DNA from: Opitutales bacterium
Lineage (GTDB): Bacteria; Verrucomicrobiota; Verrucomicrobiia; Opitutales; UBA953
Length of the DNA: 64,000 bases
NCBI GenBank assembly: GCA_017531845.1
Contig: JAFXKI010000011.1
Coordinates: 124,001 to 188,000, forward strand
Direction: 5' to 3'
Within the stretch, counting starts at the first letter, position 1, and every line of letters begins with the position of its first letter. A program made the position numbers and the translations under genes. This document shows, piece by piece, positions 9,512 through 19,566 of the stretch. The notes under the pieces were generated by a model that saw only the letters and a list, made by a program, of their open reading frames with translations, searched no databases and was not told where the DNA came from.

Positions 9512-10291
9512 GTGCATGTAATGGATTTTATGTCGTTAAATTCGCTTGAAACCGGCGTTCCCGCCAAAGGTCTCGTTCATTCCGTGGAAACCTGCGGAAC
9601 GGTGGACGGACCCGGGATTCGCTACATCGTTTTTCTCTCCGGCTGCAGTTTGCGTTGCAAATATTGCCACAATCCGGACACCTCGTTTGTGCGGCGCGGC
9701 AAGGAGATGACGGCGGAGGAAGTGCTTGCCGACATTGAGCGTTATGCCGGATTTTTAAAAGGAAGCGGAGGCGGCGTTACCCTTTCGGGCGGAGATCCGC
9801 TTTTTCAAATCGAATTTTCGAGAGAGATTTTGAACGGCTGTAAAAAACTCGGTTTGCACACGGCGCTTGATACCTCCGGTGCACTGGGCGCGGAGGCGGA
9901 CGAGGCGTATTTGTCCCTCGTAGACCTGGTTTTGCTCGACATTAAAGCCGGCGTTCCCGCGTCGTATCGCGCAACGACGGGCGGAGACCTTGAGCCGACC
10001 TTAGAATTTGCGCGGCGGCTCGGAAAAATGGATAAAAAAGTTTGGCTACGTTATGTACTCGTTCCCGCGCTGACAGACAACGAGGAAAACGTGAAGCGCG
10101 TTGCGGAATTTGCGTCCGCTCTCGGAAATATCGAGCGAGTGGATGTTCTTCCATTTCATAAAATCGGTGCATACAAGTGGAAGGAACTCGGCTTAAAAGA
10201 TCCTTTGGCGGAAACGCCGGAGCCGACATCCGAAGCGGTCGCTCGCGCAAAAGCAATTTTTTCCGCCGCCGGATTTTCCTGCGTTAAATAG
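9512..10291 (+). CDS. pflA: Pyruvate formate-lyase activating enzyme-like radical SAM protein
   Basis: A 259-residue radical SAM activase. Cys45, Cys49 and Cys52 form the CxxxCxxC iron-sulfur motif in SGCSLRCKYC, after VDGPGIRYIVFLSGC, and GGGVTLSGGDPLFQ is the SAM-contacting segment. It would install the glycyl radical on pyruvate formate-lyase or a relative, which implies anaerobic growth. The formate-lyase gene itself is not in the window, so the exact partner is inferred. The longest reading starts at GTG 9512; ATG 9521 or 9530 are equally possible. Confidence 0.88.
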   Translation: MHVMDFMSLNSLETGVPAKGLVHSVETCGTVDGPGIRYIVFLSGCSLRCKYCHNPDTSFVRRGKEMTAEEVLADIERYAGFLKGSGGGVTLSGGDPLFQIEFSREILNGCKKLGLHTALDTSGALGAEADEAYLSLVDLVLLDIKAGVPASYRATTGGDLEPTLEFARRLGKMDKKVWLRYVLVPALTDNEENVKRVAEFASALGNIERVDVLPFHKIGAYKWKELGLKDPLAETPEPTSEAVARAKAIFSAAGFSCVK

Positions 10292-10345
10292 AGATTTCGC
10301 GAACGAACCTCCCGTTCCCGGAAGGTTGCGCGCTCGAAGAAATTT

Positions 10346-11251
10346 TCAAGCCTTTTTCGGCTCAATGTGAATTGTCGCATCAATGCCGAGTTCTTCAAAA
10401 ACGGCTTTTTCAATGCGCGTGCCGCAACGATGCGCCTCAAACAACGTAGTTTCCGGCGCAAGGCGAATATGAAATGTAACTTCCCTGTGCGCTCCGTAGA
10501 CGTGCAAATGAATGTGATGCAGGCACAAATCATCGTTCCCGCTAACCCGGCGGGCGATTTCGCGAATTTGCGCCTTCATTTCCGCGGGAGCCGCTTCGCC
10601 GAGCAATTTATTTCCCGCATCGCGAAGCACAGTCCATGCAATGTGCAGCAGCATAAGCCCGACAAGGGCTCCGAGAGCACCGTCCATCCACCAAAAAGCG
10701 GATTCTCCGAAAATATCCGTCAAAATCATTCCGGCAAGAATAACGACGGAGCTGAGCGCGTCGCTTCGGTGATGATAGCCGTCGGCCCGCAGGGAAATCA
10801 TTCCGGTTTTTCTTGCCGTATAAAACGCGTATTGCGCCATGGCTTCCTTGACAACAATAGTGAGTATCATTGCCGAGTAACCGAGCCAGCCGAATGCCGC
10901 AGGTTGGTGATCGATGATTTTTTCAATCCCGCTGCGCGTAAACTCAACGCCGACACCGGCGAGCATCATCCCGATGACAACGGAAGTGATGAGCTCCGCC
11001 CTGCCGTACCCGAAAGGATGTTCCGCATCCGCCGGTTTTTCCGAAATCTTCAGCCCGATAATCATGATCACGGACGAAAGGCTGTCGGAAAGCGTGTGCC
11101 AAGCGTCGGCAATCACGGCGAGCGATCCCGTGAAAAAACCGACGGCAAATTTGAACGCGGCAAGAACGACGTTGCCCCAAATGGCAACGTGCCCCTCGCT
11201 CTTCGCCAAGCGCATATCGGCTTGCCGGACGCTGATTTTTTCGGATTCCAT
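10346..11251 (-). CDS. Cation diffusion facilitator family metal exporter
   Basis: A 301-residue inner-membrane protein with about six helices and a C-terminal cytoplasmic domain. The paired metal-site motifs are DAWHTLSD in helix 2 and HHRSD in helix 5, an HD-HD arrangement. In characterised relatives HD-HD is associated with zinc, while DD-HD (FieF) also handles iron; that makes zinc the better guess. The start at 11251 (MESEKISV) is preferred because upstream codons are not conserved-looking and overlap the divergent gene's leader. Confidence 0.88.
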   Translation of the reverse strand: MESEKISVRQADMRLAKSEGHVAIWGNVVLAAFKFAVGFFTGSLAVIADAWHTLSDSLSSVIMIIGLKISEKPADAEHPFGYGRAELITSVVIGMMLAGVGVEFTRSGIEKIIDHQPAAFGWLGYSAMILTIVVKEAMAQYAFYTARKTGMISLRADGYHHRSDALSSVVILAGMILTDIFGESAFWWMDGALGALVGLMLLHIAWTVLRDAGNKLLGEAAPAEMKAQIREIARRVSGNDDLCLHHIHLHVYGAHREVTFHIRLAPETTLFEAHRCGTRIEKAVFEELGIDATIHIEPKKA

Positions 11252-11361
11252 ACGCGACGCACAAAATGAGCGTTCCCGCACTTTCCCGCAATGAGAAAAA
11301 CCCGGGAATCTGCCGCAACATACGATTGACGTTTTCGGCAACGAATCGCATTTTTTCGGCT

Positions 11362-12798
11362 ATGCGGAAATTCACGGAGGCAACGGCAATATTAAAAAAA
11401 GAACTTGGAGACAACGCAGTGCGCACGGACACCGAAGCCTGCTTCGCCGCCTCGTTCGACAACACAAAGCTTTCCTTTTTGCCGGAAGCCGTGATTTTCC
11501 CGAAAGATGAATCGGACCTCGCATCCGCCCTTCGTCTCGCCAACAAAAATGGCGTTCCCGTAACCGTGCGCGGTGCGGGAACGGGAACGACCGGGGCGTC
11601 CGCACCCGTTTGCGGCGGCTGGGTAATTTCCCTCGCCCATTGGACCGAACTTAAAATCGATGCCGATGCCGGAATCGCCATTGTTCAGCCGGGGGTGATT
11701 ACTCAAAAAATTAACGACGAAGCGGCAAAATACGGGCTTTTTTATCCGCCGGACCCCGCAAGCGTCAAACACTGTACAATCGGAGGCAACATCGCAACGA
11801 ACGCAGGCGGCTTGCACGCGGCAAAATACGGCGTTACACGCGATTATGTGCTCGCGCTCGAAGGATTTTTGCCGACCGGGGAAAAAGTGCGATGGGGCGC
11901 CCCCGTAAAAAAGTATGTAAGCGGCTACAACCTGCGCGATTTGTGGATCGGATCGGAAGGCATGCTCGGCGTAATCACACGGGCAACACTCCGCCTCATC
12001 CCGAAGCCCGAAGCGAAACATACGTTTTTGTGCGCATTTTCCGACGACGAGACAGCACTGCTCGCGGCGCAAGATCTGATAAAGTCGCGCATCGTTCCCT
12101 CCGTATGTGAATTTTTGGATACACTTTCCGTTTCGTGCGCGCAACGCTACAGCGAAAAATGTTTTTTCAAAAAAAAATCGGCGGTCCTGCTGGTCGAAGT
12201 CGACGGCGACGCGCTCAGCGTTCCCGCGCAGGCAGAGCGTGTGCGAAGCTGGGCATCTTCCCGCGCAACCGATTTCCGGGAAACGGCAGAGGCGGAAGAA
12301 GCAGAATGCCTATGGGAAGTGCGGCGCATTTGTTCGCAATCCATGTTCCTGATTGCGGATTCAAAATTGAACGAAGACATCGCTGTTCCCGCCCAAAATT
12401 TTGTGCCGCTTTTAAAAACGCTACGGAAAATCACTGAAGAAACCGGCTTGGCGACACCGGTTTTCGGTCACGCCGCAGACGGGAATTTGCATGTTCACGT
12501 AATGTTTAACCGCAATGAGACGCGGGAACGCGAAGCCGCACAAACGGCAATACGGCGCGTGATGGAAAGCGTCGTCGCGCTCGACGGCGTTATTACCGGC
12601 GAGCACGGAATCGGGCTGGCAAAATCTCCGTTTCTCGAAATACAGCATTCCTCCGACGAGATTTTCGCGATGCTCGCCGTAAAAAAAGCACTCGACCCGA
12701 ACAATATTCTCGGCCGCGGAAAAATGTTTTCCCCCTTTAACGTCTGGGATTACGTTCCCGTAAACGTGAAACTTCCTTGGGATAAGAAAAAAGCTTAA
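11362..12798 (+). CDS. FAD-linked oxidase, GlcD/D-lactate dehydrogenase family
   Basis: A 478-residue flavoprotein. The FAD-binding domain shows VTVRGAGTGTTGAS and the CTIGGNIATNAGGLHAAKYG segment; the C-terminal substrate domain shows FGHAADGNLHVHVMFN and GEHGIGLAKS. These mark the GlcD/Dld branch that oxidises 2-hydroxy acids such as glycolate or D-lactate. Companion glcE/glcF or lutAB genes are not adjacent, so the substrate is open. The start at 11362 (MRKFTEATAIL) is chosen because 32 codons upstream are unlike the family and face the divergent CDF gene. Confidence 0.88.
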   Translation: MRKFTEATAILKKELGDNAVRTDTEACFAASFDNTKLSFLPEAVIFPKDESDLASALRLANKNGVPVTVRGAGTGTTGASAPVCGGWVISLAHWTELKIDADAGIAIVQPGVITQKINDEAAKYGLFYPPDPASVKHCTIGGNIATNAGGLHAAKYGVTRDYVLALEGFLPTGEKVRWGAPVKKYVSGYNLRDLWIGSEGMLGVITRATLRLIPKPEAKHTFLCAFSDDETALLAAQDLIKSRIVPSVCEFLDTLSVSCAQRYSEKCFFKKKSAVLLVEVDGDALSVPAQAERVRSWASSRATDFRETAEAEEAECLWEVRRICSQSMFLIADSKLNEDIAVPAQNFVPLLKTLRKITEETGLATPVFGHAADGNLHVHVMFNRNETREREAAQTAIRRVMESVVALDGVITGEHGIGLAKSPFLEIQHSSDEIFAMLAVKKALDPNNILGRGKMFSPFNVWDYVPVNVKLPWDKKKA

Positions 12799-12871
12799 GG
12801 TAAGTCCTATAACAGAGTTTCCGCTTCGAGGTGAGGCGGGAACTCGGAATCGGGAGCGCCTTTATCTCTCA

Positions 12872-12911
12872 AAAAAAACGGCTCCGAAAACGTTCCCGGA
12901 GCCGTTTTTAT
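12872..12911. terminator. Bidirectional terminator between the FAD oxidase and ppdK
   Basis: ACGGCTCCG pairs with CGGAGCCGT, flanked by an A tract on the left and Ts on the right, so it can serve both convergent genes. The loop contains a CGTTCCCG octamer. Confidence 0.9.
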
Positions 12912-12924
12912 TCAGCGCAAAAAA

Positions 12925-13290
12925 CTATTTTTTCTTTGCGCAGGATTTTTTGCAACAAGCCTTTTTCGCCGGAGCCGCTTTCGCGGGAGCTTTCTTTACA
13001 GCCACTGCTTTTTTAGCCGGAGCTTTTTTCGCAGGTGCCGCTTTCTTCGCTACCGGCTTTTTAGCGGGAGCCGATTTCTTGGCAGGAGCTGCTTTGGCTA
13101 CCGGTTTTTTTGCCGGAGCTTTCTTCGCCGGAGCCGCTTTGGCAACCGGTTTTTTGGCAGGCGCCGCCTTCTTAGCCGGAGCCGCTTTCTTCGCTACCGG
13201 TTTCTTGGCGGGAGCCGCCTTCTTAGCCGGAGCTTTTTTCGCCGGAGCCGCTTTGGCAACCGGTTTTTTCGGGGTTTTTGCTGTAGCCAT
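12925..13290 (-). CDS. Possible separately translated H1-like DNA-binding protein (tail of ppdK)
   Basis: From the internal ATG at 13290 the frame encodes a 121-residue protein, [16 protein letters not shown] and onward, made almost wholly of Lys, Ala and Pro in AKKAPAKKP-like repeats, with a cysteine-bearing end. Such proteins bind DNA and compact nucleoids in chlamydiae and other bacteria. No stop codon separates it from ppdK and no clear ribosome site precedes the ATG, but few genes here have one. Whether it is made alone, as a fusion or both cannot be told from sequence. Confidence 0.5.
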   Translation of the reverse strand: MATAKTPKKPVAKAAPAKKAPAKKAAPAKKPVAKKAAPAKKAAPAKKPVAKAAPAKKAPAKKPVAKAAPAKKSAPAKKPVAKKAAPAKKAPAKKAVAVKKAPAKAAPAKKACCKKSCAKKK

Positions 13291-16050
13291 AGTATTTGGT
13301 TGGGATTGGGTTAACGAAATTTCCTCCTCAATCGCCGCCTGAGCCGCCGCAAGGCGAGCCGTCGGCACACGATAAGGAGAGCAACTGACATAGGTTAAAC
13401 CGATGCGATGGCAGAACTTCACGGATTCGGGATCGCCGCCGTGTTCGCCGCAAATACCAAGCTTGATGTCCGGGCGCGCTTGGCGACCGAGAGAAACGCC
13501 GAGCTTCATCATCGCTCCGACGCCTTCCTGATCGATAGACGCAAACGGATTGCGCTTCACGATTTCCAAACGCGTGTAATCACCGAGGAACGAGCCGGAG
13601 TCGTCGCGGCTCATACCGAGCGAAGTTTGCGTCAGGTCGTTCGTTCCGAAGGAGAAAAATTCCGCATCTTCAGCAATCTTGTCCGCCGTCGCGCAAGCGC
13701 GAGGAATTTCAATCATCGTGCCGACCTTGTAAGAAATTTTCACCTTCTTTTCCGCCATGACTTCGGCGGCAACGCGGTGAACGACCGCCGCCTGATTTTT
13801 AAATTCCGCCGCAAAACCGACGAGCGGGATCATCACTTCCGGAGCAACACGGATTTTTTCCTTAATACAATTTGCCGCCGCTTCAAAAATCGCGCGCGCC
13901 TGCATTTCCGTAATTTCAGGATAGGAGATTCCGAGGCGGCAGCCGCGATGCCCGAGCATCGGATTGAACTCGTGGAGCTCGGCAACGCGACGCTGAATGT
14001 GTTCGACGGGAACGCCGAGTTTTTTCGCAAGGTCAAGCTGCTGTTCTTTCGTTTGCGGAAGAAATTCGTGCAACGGCGGGTCGAGCAGTCGAATCGTTGC
14101 CGGCAAGCCTTTCAGCTCGCGGAAAATGCCTTCAAAGTCGCCGCGCTGATATGGAAGCAACTTGTTGACGGCGGTGCGGCGCCCTTCCAAATCCGTCGCA
14201 AGAATCATTTCGCGCACGGAGTCGATACGATCGCCTTCGAAGAACATGTGTTCCGTGCGGGTAAGCCCGATACCCTGCGCGCCGAAAGCAACCGCGACAG
14301 CCGTTTGCGACGGTGCGTCCGCGTTCGTGCGCACGCCGAGGCGCGTTACTTTTTTACACCACGCCATCAACTGAGCGAAATTTTTGTAAGTGGCGGATTT
14401 TTTCGCCTCTTCGTTCCCGCGAACGACACCGAGAATAACGTCGCTCGGAGCCGTGGCGATTTGCCCGAGATAAACATCTCCGGTCGTGCCGTCGATACTC
14501 ATCCATTCGCCTTCCTTGACGGAAACGTCGCCGACGGAAAGCGCGCGGTTCGCGTAGTCGATATCGATTGCAGACGCGCCGCTGACGCAAACTTTACCCA
14601 TTTGGCGGGCAACAAGTGCCGCGTGCGAGGAAACCCCTCCGCGCGCCGTCAAAATCCCTTCTGCCGCAATCATGCCGCGCAAATCTTCCGGCGAGGTTTC
14701 GAGGCGAACGAGCAAAACTTTTTCGCCGTTGGCGGCAGCCGCTTCCGCGCGCTCCGCATTGAAATAAACTTTTCCGGAGGCAGCGCCCGGTCCTGCGGGA
14801 AGCCCGTGCGCGATAGACGTTGCGCCCTTGAGCGCCTTGCGGTCAAACACGGGTGCCAAAACCTGGTCGAGCTGATCGGCGGGAACGCGGCGCACCGCCG
14901 TTTTCCAGTCGATGAGCTTTTCGCGAACCATTTCGCAGGCAATACGAATCGCCGCCACGCCCGTGCGCTTGCCGTTGCGGGTTTGAAGCATGAAAACCTT
15001 GGAATCTTCAATCGTAAATTCAAAGTCCTGCATATCGCGGAAGTGATTTTCCAGCGTTTTGCAAATGTCGAGCAACTGCTTGTGCGCGGAAGGCATAACG
15101 CTCGCAAGATGCGCGACGGGATCGGGCGTGCGCACGCCCGCAACCACGTCTTCGCCTTGCGCATTCATCAAAAATTCGCCGTAGAAAACTTTTTCTCCGC
15201 TCGCCGGGTCGCGCGTGAACGCCACGCCGGAGCCGGACTTGTCGCCCGTGTTCCCGAAAACCATGGACTGAACATTGACCGCCGTGCCCCAGCTGGACGG
15301 AATGTGATATTTCTGGCGGTAAATAATCGCACGCTCATTCATCCACGAGCCGAAAACCGCACCGATTGCGCCTTCAAGCTGCTTCCACGGATCCGTCGGG
15401 AAATCGCTTCCCGTGCGGTCTTTGATTAATTTTTTGAAGCGGAAAACGAGTTCGCGGAGTTCGACAACGCCGAGTTCCGTATCGCTCGCGTTCGGGTTTT
15501 CGAGCATTTCCGTTTTAACGGCACCAATAACGCTTTCAAACGGTTCGTGATCTTCGTTCGGAAGTTTTTGCACACCGAGAACGACGTCGCCATACATCTG
15601 GACGAAGCGTCGGTAGCAGTCCCAAGCAAAACGCTCGTTGTTCGTAACGCGGGCAAGAGCTTCGACGGTTTCGTCGTTCAACCCGAGGTTCAAAATCGTG
15701 TCCATCATGCCCGGCATCGACTCGCGGGCACCGGAACGCACGGCAACAAGAAGCGGGAACCCGGTAGCATCACCGAATTTTTTGCCGAGCTGCTTTTCAA
15801 TGTTGGCAACGGCATCGCGCACGTCCGCCATGAGCGTTTTCGGATAAGTCTTTTTGTTTTCGTAATAATACGTGCAGACTTCCGTGCTGATTGTGAAACC
15901 CGGAGGCACCGGCAAGCCGATGCGCGCCATTTCAGCGAGGTTGGCGCCTTTCCCGCCAAGTAAATTGCGCATTTGCGCGTTCCCGTCAGTCTTTTTGCCG
16001 AATTCGTAAACGAATTTCGTGCTTTTTTCGGCCGGAGCTTTTTTTGCCAT
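12925..16050 (-). CDS. ppdK: Pyruvate phosphate dikinase with an in-frame histone H1-like Lys/Ala/Pro tail
   Basis: The frame encodes 1041 residues. Residues 1 to about 910 are a complete pyruvate phosphate dikinase: [24 protein letters not shown] at the N terminus (nucleotide domain), phosphohistidine region [17 protein letters not shown] near residue 470, and GTNDLTQ and [10 protein letters not shown] in the C-terminal pyruvate/PEP barrel. It interconverts pyruvate and PEP with ATP and phosphate. After [19 protein letters not shown], where dikinases normally end, the frame continues through SLTQSQPNT into about 121 residues of [12 protein letters not shown]-type repeats ending [10 protein letters not shown], like histone H1-type DNA-binding proteins. 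An ATG at residue 921 (base 13290) could start the tail independently. Confidence 0.93.
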   Translation of the reverse strand: MAKKAPAEKSTKFVYEFGKKTDGNAQMRNLLGGKGANLAEMARIGLPVPPGFTISTEVCTYYYENKKTYPKTLMADVRDAVANIEKQLGKKFGDATGFPLLVAVRSGARESMPGMMDTILNLGLNDETVEALARVTNNERFAWDCYRRFVQMYGDVVLGVQKLPNEDHEPFESVIGAVKTEMLENPNASDTELGVVELRELVFRFKKLIKDRTGSDFPTDPWKQLEGAIGAVFGSWMNERAIIYRQKYHIPSSWGTAVNVQSMVFGNTGDKSGSGVAFTRDPASGEKVFYGEFLMNAQGEDVVAGVRTPDPVAHLASVMPSAHKQLLDICKTLENHFRDMQDFEFTIEDSKVFMLQTRNGKRTGVAAIRIACEMVREKLIDWKTAVRRVPADQLDQVLAPVFDRKALKGATSIAHGLPAGPGAASGKVYFNAERAEAAAANGEKVLLVRLETSPEDLRGMIAAEGILTARGGVSSHAALVARQMGKVCVSGASAIDIDYANRALSVGDVSVKEGEWMSIDGTTGDVYLGQIATAPSDVILGVVRGNEEAKKSATYKNFAQLMAWCKKVTRLGVRTNADAPSQTAVAVAFGAQGIGLTRTEHMFFEGDRIDSVREMILATDLEGRRTAVNKLLPYQRGDFEGIFRELKGLPATIRLLDPPLHEFLPQTKEQQLDLAKKLGVPVEHIQRRVAELHEFNPMLGHRGCRLGISYPEITEMQARAIFEAAANCIKEKIRVAPEVMIPLVGFAAEFKNQAAVVHRVAAEVMAEKKVKISYKVGTMIEIPRACATADKIAEDAEFFSFGTNDLTQTSLGMSRDDSGSFLGDYTRLEIVKRNPFASIDQEGVGAMMKLGVSLGRQARPDIKLGICGEHGGDPESVKFCHRIGLTYVSCSPYRVPTARLAAAQAAIEEEISLTQSQPNTMATAKTPKKPVAKAAPAKKAPAKKAAPAKKPVAKKAAPAKKAAPAKKPVAKAAPAKKAPAKKPVAKAAPAKKSAPAKKPVAKKAAPAKKAPAKKAVAVKKAPAKAAPAKKACCKKSCAKKK

Positions 16051-16360
16051 ATATTTTGGTAAATCGATTGAAATAGAAAATTTTCACCGTCGGAGCAATG
16101 CGCATCCTCGGGCTACCGCATTGATTAAAACGTAAAACGAAGAGAAGGCAAGAGACTTTATGCGGGAACGCATTTTTTTGAAAAAAAAATCAGCCGCGAG
16201 AACGTGTATATAAAAATAAATTACATTTCGGACAAAAAAGTTTCGAGACTTAGCGGCTACAAGCGATGCCCATTCCTCCCCCCGAAACAATTTTCCGTGC
16301 GTTTCGGTGCTTTCCGTGATTCTTTTTTCGCGCAAAAACGCAAAGCCGCGAAGTTAATTT

Positions 16361-16540
16361 TTGACTCCTCCGCCACGCCTTACCAAGGGGAGGAGCTTTT
16401 TTTATTAATTCCTAATTTTTAATTAAATCACTATAAAAGCTCTCCCTCTTAGTAAGAGAGAGGGGACCGCAAGCGTAGCGCAGCGGTGAGGGCGTTCTTT
16501 AGCCGCGACGGGAACTCGGATTTCTTAACGCAAAGCACAA
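16361..16540. repeat. Double-palindrome intergenic repeat, copy a
   Basis: It begins TTGACTCCTCCGCCACGCC, then has a left palindrome truncated to TTACCAAGGGGAGGAGC, a second palindrome CTCCCTCTTAGTAAGAGAG, then GCGTAGCGCAGCGGTGAGGG, CGTTCTTTAGC and a tail shared with copy c (CGGATTTCTTAACGCAAA). Copies b and c are fuller. It encodes no protein. Confidence 0.85.
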
Positions 16541-16573
16541 AAAAAGCGCTCCCGTCAAACAGACGGGAACGCC
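16540..16573 (-). terminator. Hairpin, probable terminator of the PEP-CTERM gene
   Basis: GCGCTCCCGTC pairs imperfectly with GACGGGAACGC, with an A tract on its left that would be a T tract for leftward transcripts. One arm carries the CGGGAACG octamer. Confidence 0.5.
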
Positions 16574-16635
16574 ACAACTAACTTCATTAATCTATGTATC
16601 CGAAGCAAGGCTAAGCCCCGCTTCGAAAAGTCTTT

Positions 16636-16796
16636 TTGACTCCTCCACCACGCCTTCGGCGCGGTCCCCCTCCCCTTACCAAGGGGAGGAGCTTCTGATT
16701 TCCTTTTTTTAGATTTTTAAAAAGCTCTCCCTCTTACTAAGAGGGAGGGGACTGCAAGCGTAGCGCAGCGGTGAGGGCGTTCTTTAGCGACGGGAG
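16636..16796. repeat. Double-palindrome intergenic repeat, copy b
   Basis: It runs from TTGACTCCTCCACCACGCC through CTCCCCTTACCAAGGGGAG and CTCCCTCTTACTAAGAGGG to GGTGAGGGCGTTCTTTAGCG. The stop codon of the PEP-CTERM gene (16784-16786) lies inside the final CTTTAGC, so the repeat abuts the coding end. It is in the same orientation as copy c on the other side of the gene. Confidence 0.9.
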
Positions 16797-19429
16797 CGCC
16801 GACGACGCGACGCCACCAGCACCAACGCACCTACTCCCGCCAACAATCCGAACGCCGACGGCTCAGGAATCGTAAGCGTGAGAGAAAGCGTCCCGTCGCT
16901 ATACGACCATTCCTTATTTACATATTTGGAAAATGCTCCGGAGCTGTCCGTAACCGACAAATAACTCAATTGCTCTGTGGTCAGCGTGTCCGATGCCGCT
17001 GAGACATCGCCAAAGGTCAGGGTCGTTCCCGTCAGAATCGTCAGCATTTCATTGTCTGCACCAAGCGCATCTGCAAAATCAGCCAAGTCGACAACAAGCT
17101 TTGCGCCGGAAGCCAAATTGATTGTTCCCGCATCAACGTTTTCAACCGAAATCTGCAACTTAGCACCATCCGCCACAGAAACGTTTCCGCTACCAAGCGC
17201 ACTTGTGCTTGCCGCAACCAGCGTTCCCGCTTCAACAACCGTTGCACGCGTATATGTATTTTCTCCGGACAAAACCAATGTCCCGTTGCCAGTCTTTTTC
17301 AAGCCGGAAGAACCTTCGGCGTGATTTACAATCGCGCTGGAGATTTTCAATTCATCACCTCGGTTAGCAACCTTCACTTCGAAGTCTGTATTTCTTAACT
17401 GAATCACAATAGATGAAATTTCATTGTTTGTTCCGGTTGCAATAAACCGACCGCCCAAGGTATTCAACTTTGAACCTTCGGCTCGATCTGTCGTAACGCG
17501 CGCATTCCCGTTCAGCTCAATATCAGAAGTGAACGTAAGACTTTCCGTATCGTTGAGCATGAGCGTCGCTGTCTTCGCTTCAGAACCAGTCAAGCTAGCA
17601 ATCACATTATCTCGTCGGTCCCAACCCATGAGGTCATGCCCGGAAAATTTGGCAGTACCGCCTGCCAGAACATTAATCGTTCCGATTACGGCATCCCCAC
17701 CGGACAGGCTAGTGTTATCATTAACCGTCAAAGTGCCACCGTCTCCGACATTCAATGTTCCGCCGGAGATATTCACAACTTTGACACTTGCTGTTCCGGC
17801 AATCTCTGCCGTTCCACCAGTAACCTTAAGGGTTCCACCGGAAAGTGTTGATCCTGAATAGGTATAATCCGCAGCAAACTCCAACGTTCCGTTATTCGTG
17901 AAACCACCGGTAATATTCAGGGAGCCGCCAGACACTTTCAACGTCGCATCGTTCGCAATCGTCAGCCCTTTTCCTCCATCGGAGATGACACCTTCTGCGA
18001 CATCCAAAACGCCGTTTGAAAGTGTATTGTTCGCAAATAATACCGTTCCTGAACCGACTTTTGTCAGTGTGAAACCTCCGAGGCTTGCAGTCGTTACTCC
18101 ATGACCACTCCCGACAATACCAAACTCGTTTTCACCGCCAATCGTCGAATCAGCCGTCAAAACAAGCGTATGCAATTGCCTTTTCCCGATGTCAACATCG
18201 TTTCCCGTATTTGTCAAAAATCCTCCGTCAAGAACAACAGATCCTCCTGCGTACGAAAATCCGTCAGAGAAACCATTCAAGTCAAACGTTCCTCCGGTTT
18301 TCACAACAATCGTTCCGGAAACAACTTCTTCACTACCAAGCTTTAATGTAGCACCGTCTTCGATAAAAATAGAATATTGAGTCGTTACTTTACCGCCAGA
18401 CAACGTTACCGTACCGCCAAACACGCCGACACAAGTAGTAGATACACCTGCGGAATCTACCACAACATTTGCATCTTTATCAAAGACAACGTTCCCGCCA
18501 TTAGCAAAAACCTTAGATTCCCCTCCTTCGGATTCTGTCCAATTAGCATCCGTCGTATTCCATGTAGATCCATCTACACCGTTCCAAATCAAAGCGAGTA
18601 CCGGATCGCCTGCTGTATACCCCACGGAATAGCCAGAGGTGTCTTTTAGTAGAAACCATCCTTCTTCGACTTTCATTCCGTAGGTTCCATCGTCGTTTTT
18701 AGAAATTCCGTCTTCAAAAATCTCCGAGAAATTCCTCACCGTAATATCTGCGCCATCGGCATTTGTGAAAGAAAATGTTGTTACGGTGTTGTCAAACGAC
18801 ATCCCTGAGCCAAGCGTAATCAAATTACGATAATTCGAAAGAACAACTCCCCCTTTAGTTTCAGTTTCTTCTGTTGTCCCCAACACCGCAGAAAGGCTCT
18901 TAATCTTCGCCGTGTGCAAACCACTCACAGACGTAAGGTTCATAACCCCCGTCTCTCCAAGATCTGCAACAAATCCTTCTCCCCCTTGGGGTTTGTTGTA
19001 AGCTAGGTTAAAAATACCTTTGTTATCTAAGGTAATTGAACCGCCGTCACTTCCTCCACTAAAATTGCTGATTGTAAGGACGGAGGCCGCATCCAAACTA
19101 ACGGAACAGGAGCCGCCTTGGAATTTTTTCAACGAACCAACCGTAAGCTCACTCCCGACAAGAGAAAGTCGAAGATTCCAGCCCTCCAACTCGCTAATTG
19201 CACCCGTGGAGTTAGAAATGCTAATCGGTTCCCACATGTTAGAGTTTGGTGTTCCCGGACCGTTCCCTGATTCGTTCCAAGTAGAGCTATCAGTCAAAGA
19301 CCAACTATCTTGAGTTTGCCAGAACTCCTGCGTGATTTCGCCTCCATTCCATACATATCCCGCATAGGCGGTGGCGGTCATTGCGGAGGCTGCAATGAGG
19401 GTAGAAAAGAAGAATTTTGAGGTCTTCAT
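16784..19429 (-). CDS. PEP-CTERM protein with autotransporter-type beta-strand repeats
   Basis: An 881-residue exported protein: signal peptide (MKTSKFFFSTLIAASAMTAT, cleavage probably after AYA), then a long Gly/Thr/Ser/Asp-rich region of repeated short strands such as LSGGTLKVTGGTAEIAG and KTGNGTLVLSGENTYTRATV, predicting a beta-helix. The C terminus is a PEP-CTERM sorting signal: IPEPS, a hydrophobic helix GLLAGVGALVLVAS and the basic end RRRRSRR, recognised by exosortase. It is therefore probably surface-anchored or part of an extracellular matrix. Codon use is more AT-rich than its neighbours and the octamer is rarer (three copies in 2.6 kb). It is bracketed by direct repeat copies b and c, suggesting mobility or later arrival. 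Confidence 0.9.
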   Translation of the reverse strand: MKTSKFFFSTLIAASAMTATAYAGYVWNGGEITQEFWQTQDSWSLTDSSTWNESGNGPGTPNSNMWEPISISNSTGAISELEGWNLRLSLVGSELTVGSLKKFQGGSCSVSLDAASVLTISNFSGGSDGGSITLDNKGIFNLAYNKPQGGEGFVADLGETGVMNLTSVSGLHTAKIKSLSAVLGTTEETETKGGVVLSNYRNLITLGSGMSFDNTVTTFSFTNADGADITVRNFSEIFEDGISKNDDGTYGMKVEEGWFLLKDTSGYSVGYTAGDPVLALIWNGVDGSTWNTTDANWTESEGGESKVFANGGNVVFDKDANVVVDSAGVSTTCVGVFGGTVTLSGGKVTTQYSIFIEDGATLKLGSEEVVSGTIVVKTGGTFDLNGFSDGFSYAGGSVVLDGGFLTNTGNDVDIGKRQLHTLVLTADSTIGGENEFGIVGSGHGVTTASLGGFTLTKVGSGTVLFANNTLSNGVLDVAEGVISDGGKGLTIANDATLKVSGGSLNITGGFTNNGTLEFAADYTYSGSTLSGGTLKVTGGTAEIAGTASVKVVNISGGTLNVGDGGTLTVNDNTSLSGGDAVIGTINVLAGGTAKFSGHDLMGWDRRDNVIASLTGSEAKTATLMLNDTESLTFTSDIELNGNARVTTDRAEGSKLNTLGGRFIATGTNNEISSIVIQLRNTDFEVKVANRGDELKISSAIVNHAEGSSGLKKTGNGTLVLSGENTYTRATVVEAGTLVAASTSALGSGNVSVADGAKLQISVENVDAGTINLASGAKLVVDLADFADALGADNEMLTILTGTTLTFGDVSAASDTLTTEQLSYLSVTDSSGAFSKYVNKEWSYSDGTLSLTLTIPEPSAFGLLAGVGALVLVASRRRRSRR

Positions 19430-19471
19430 AGCTTGTAATGATTAAGTGGTGTGTAGTATTGTTAAATTGGG

Positions 19472-19505
19472 AAAAGGGACGGCAAAATTGTCCCTTTTAT
19501 TTTTC
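19472..19505 (+). terminator. Terminator-like hairpin upstream of the PEP-CTERM gene
   Basis: AAAAGGGAC pairs perfectly with GTCCCTTTT around a nine-base loop and is followed by ATTTTT on the plus strand. It lies about 45 bases upstream of the leftward PEP-CTERM gene, so it may be a leader hairpin or a block to rightward transcription. Confidence 0.55.
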
Positions 19506-19566
19506 GGATTTTATGAAAAAAAAAAACGGACGCAAGGGAATTTTGCGGCGGGAACGTGTTTTTTTT

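Larger units (their letters stand above)
16051..16783. other. Gene-free region upstream of ppdK
   Basis: No convincing gene is seen. The part nearest ppdK (16051-16360) should hold its promoter and is AT-rich without a clear consensus. The rest consists of two copies of the double-palindrome repeat and a hairpin at 16540-16573. Confidence 0.6.

Noticed and set aside
12972-13290. Short-period DNA repeat that could suggest a CRISPR array or minisatellite
   Set aside because: The period is coding (APAKK-type peptides) with synonymous variation and no unique spacers.
12950-13342. Ala/Phe/Gly-rich rightward open frame of 130 codons
   Set aside because: It is the mirror of the Lys/Ala codon repeats of the H1-like tail and has no independent support.
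13408-15429. 673-codon rightward open frame
   Set aside because: Antisense to ppdK in a GC-biased frame; the translation is Arg/His-rich and lacks domain features.
16051-16360. Small genes upstream of ppdK
   Set aside because: Frames of 72-83 codons there have atypical composition, no start context and overlap the repeat.
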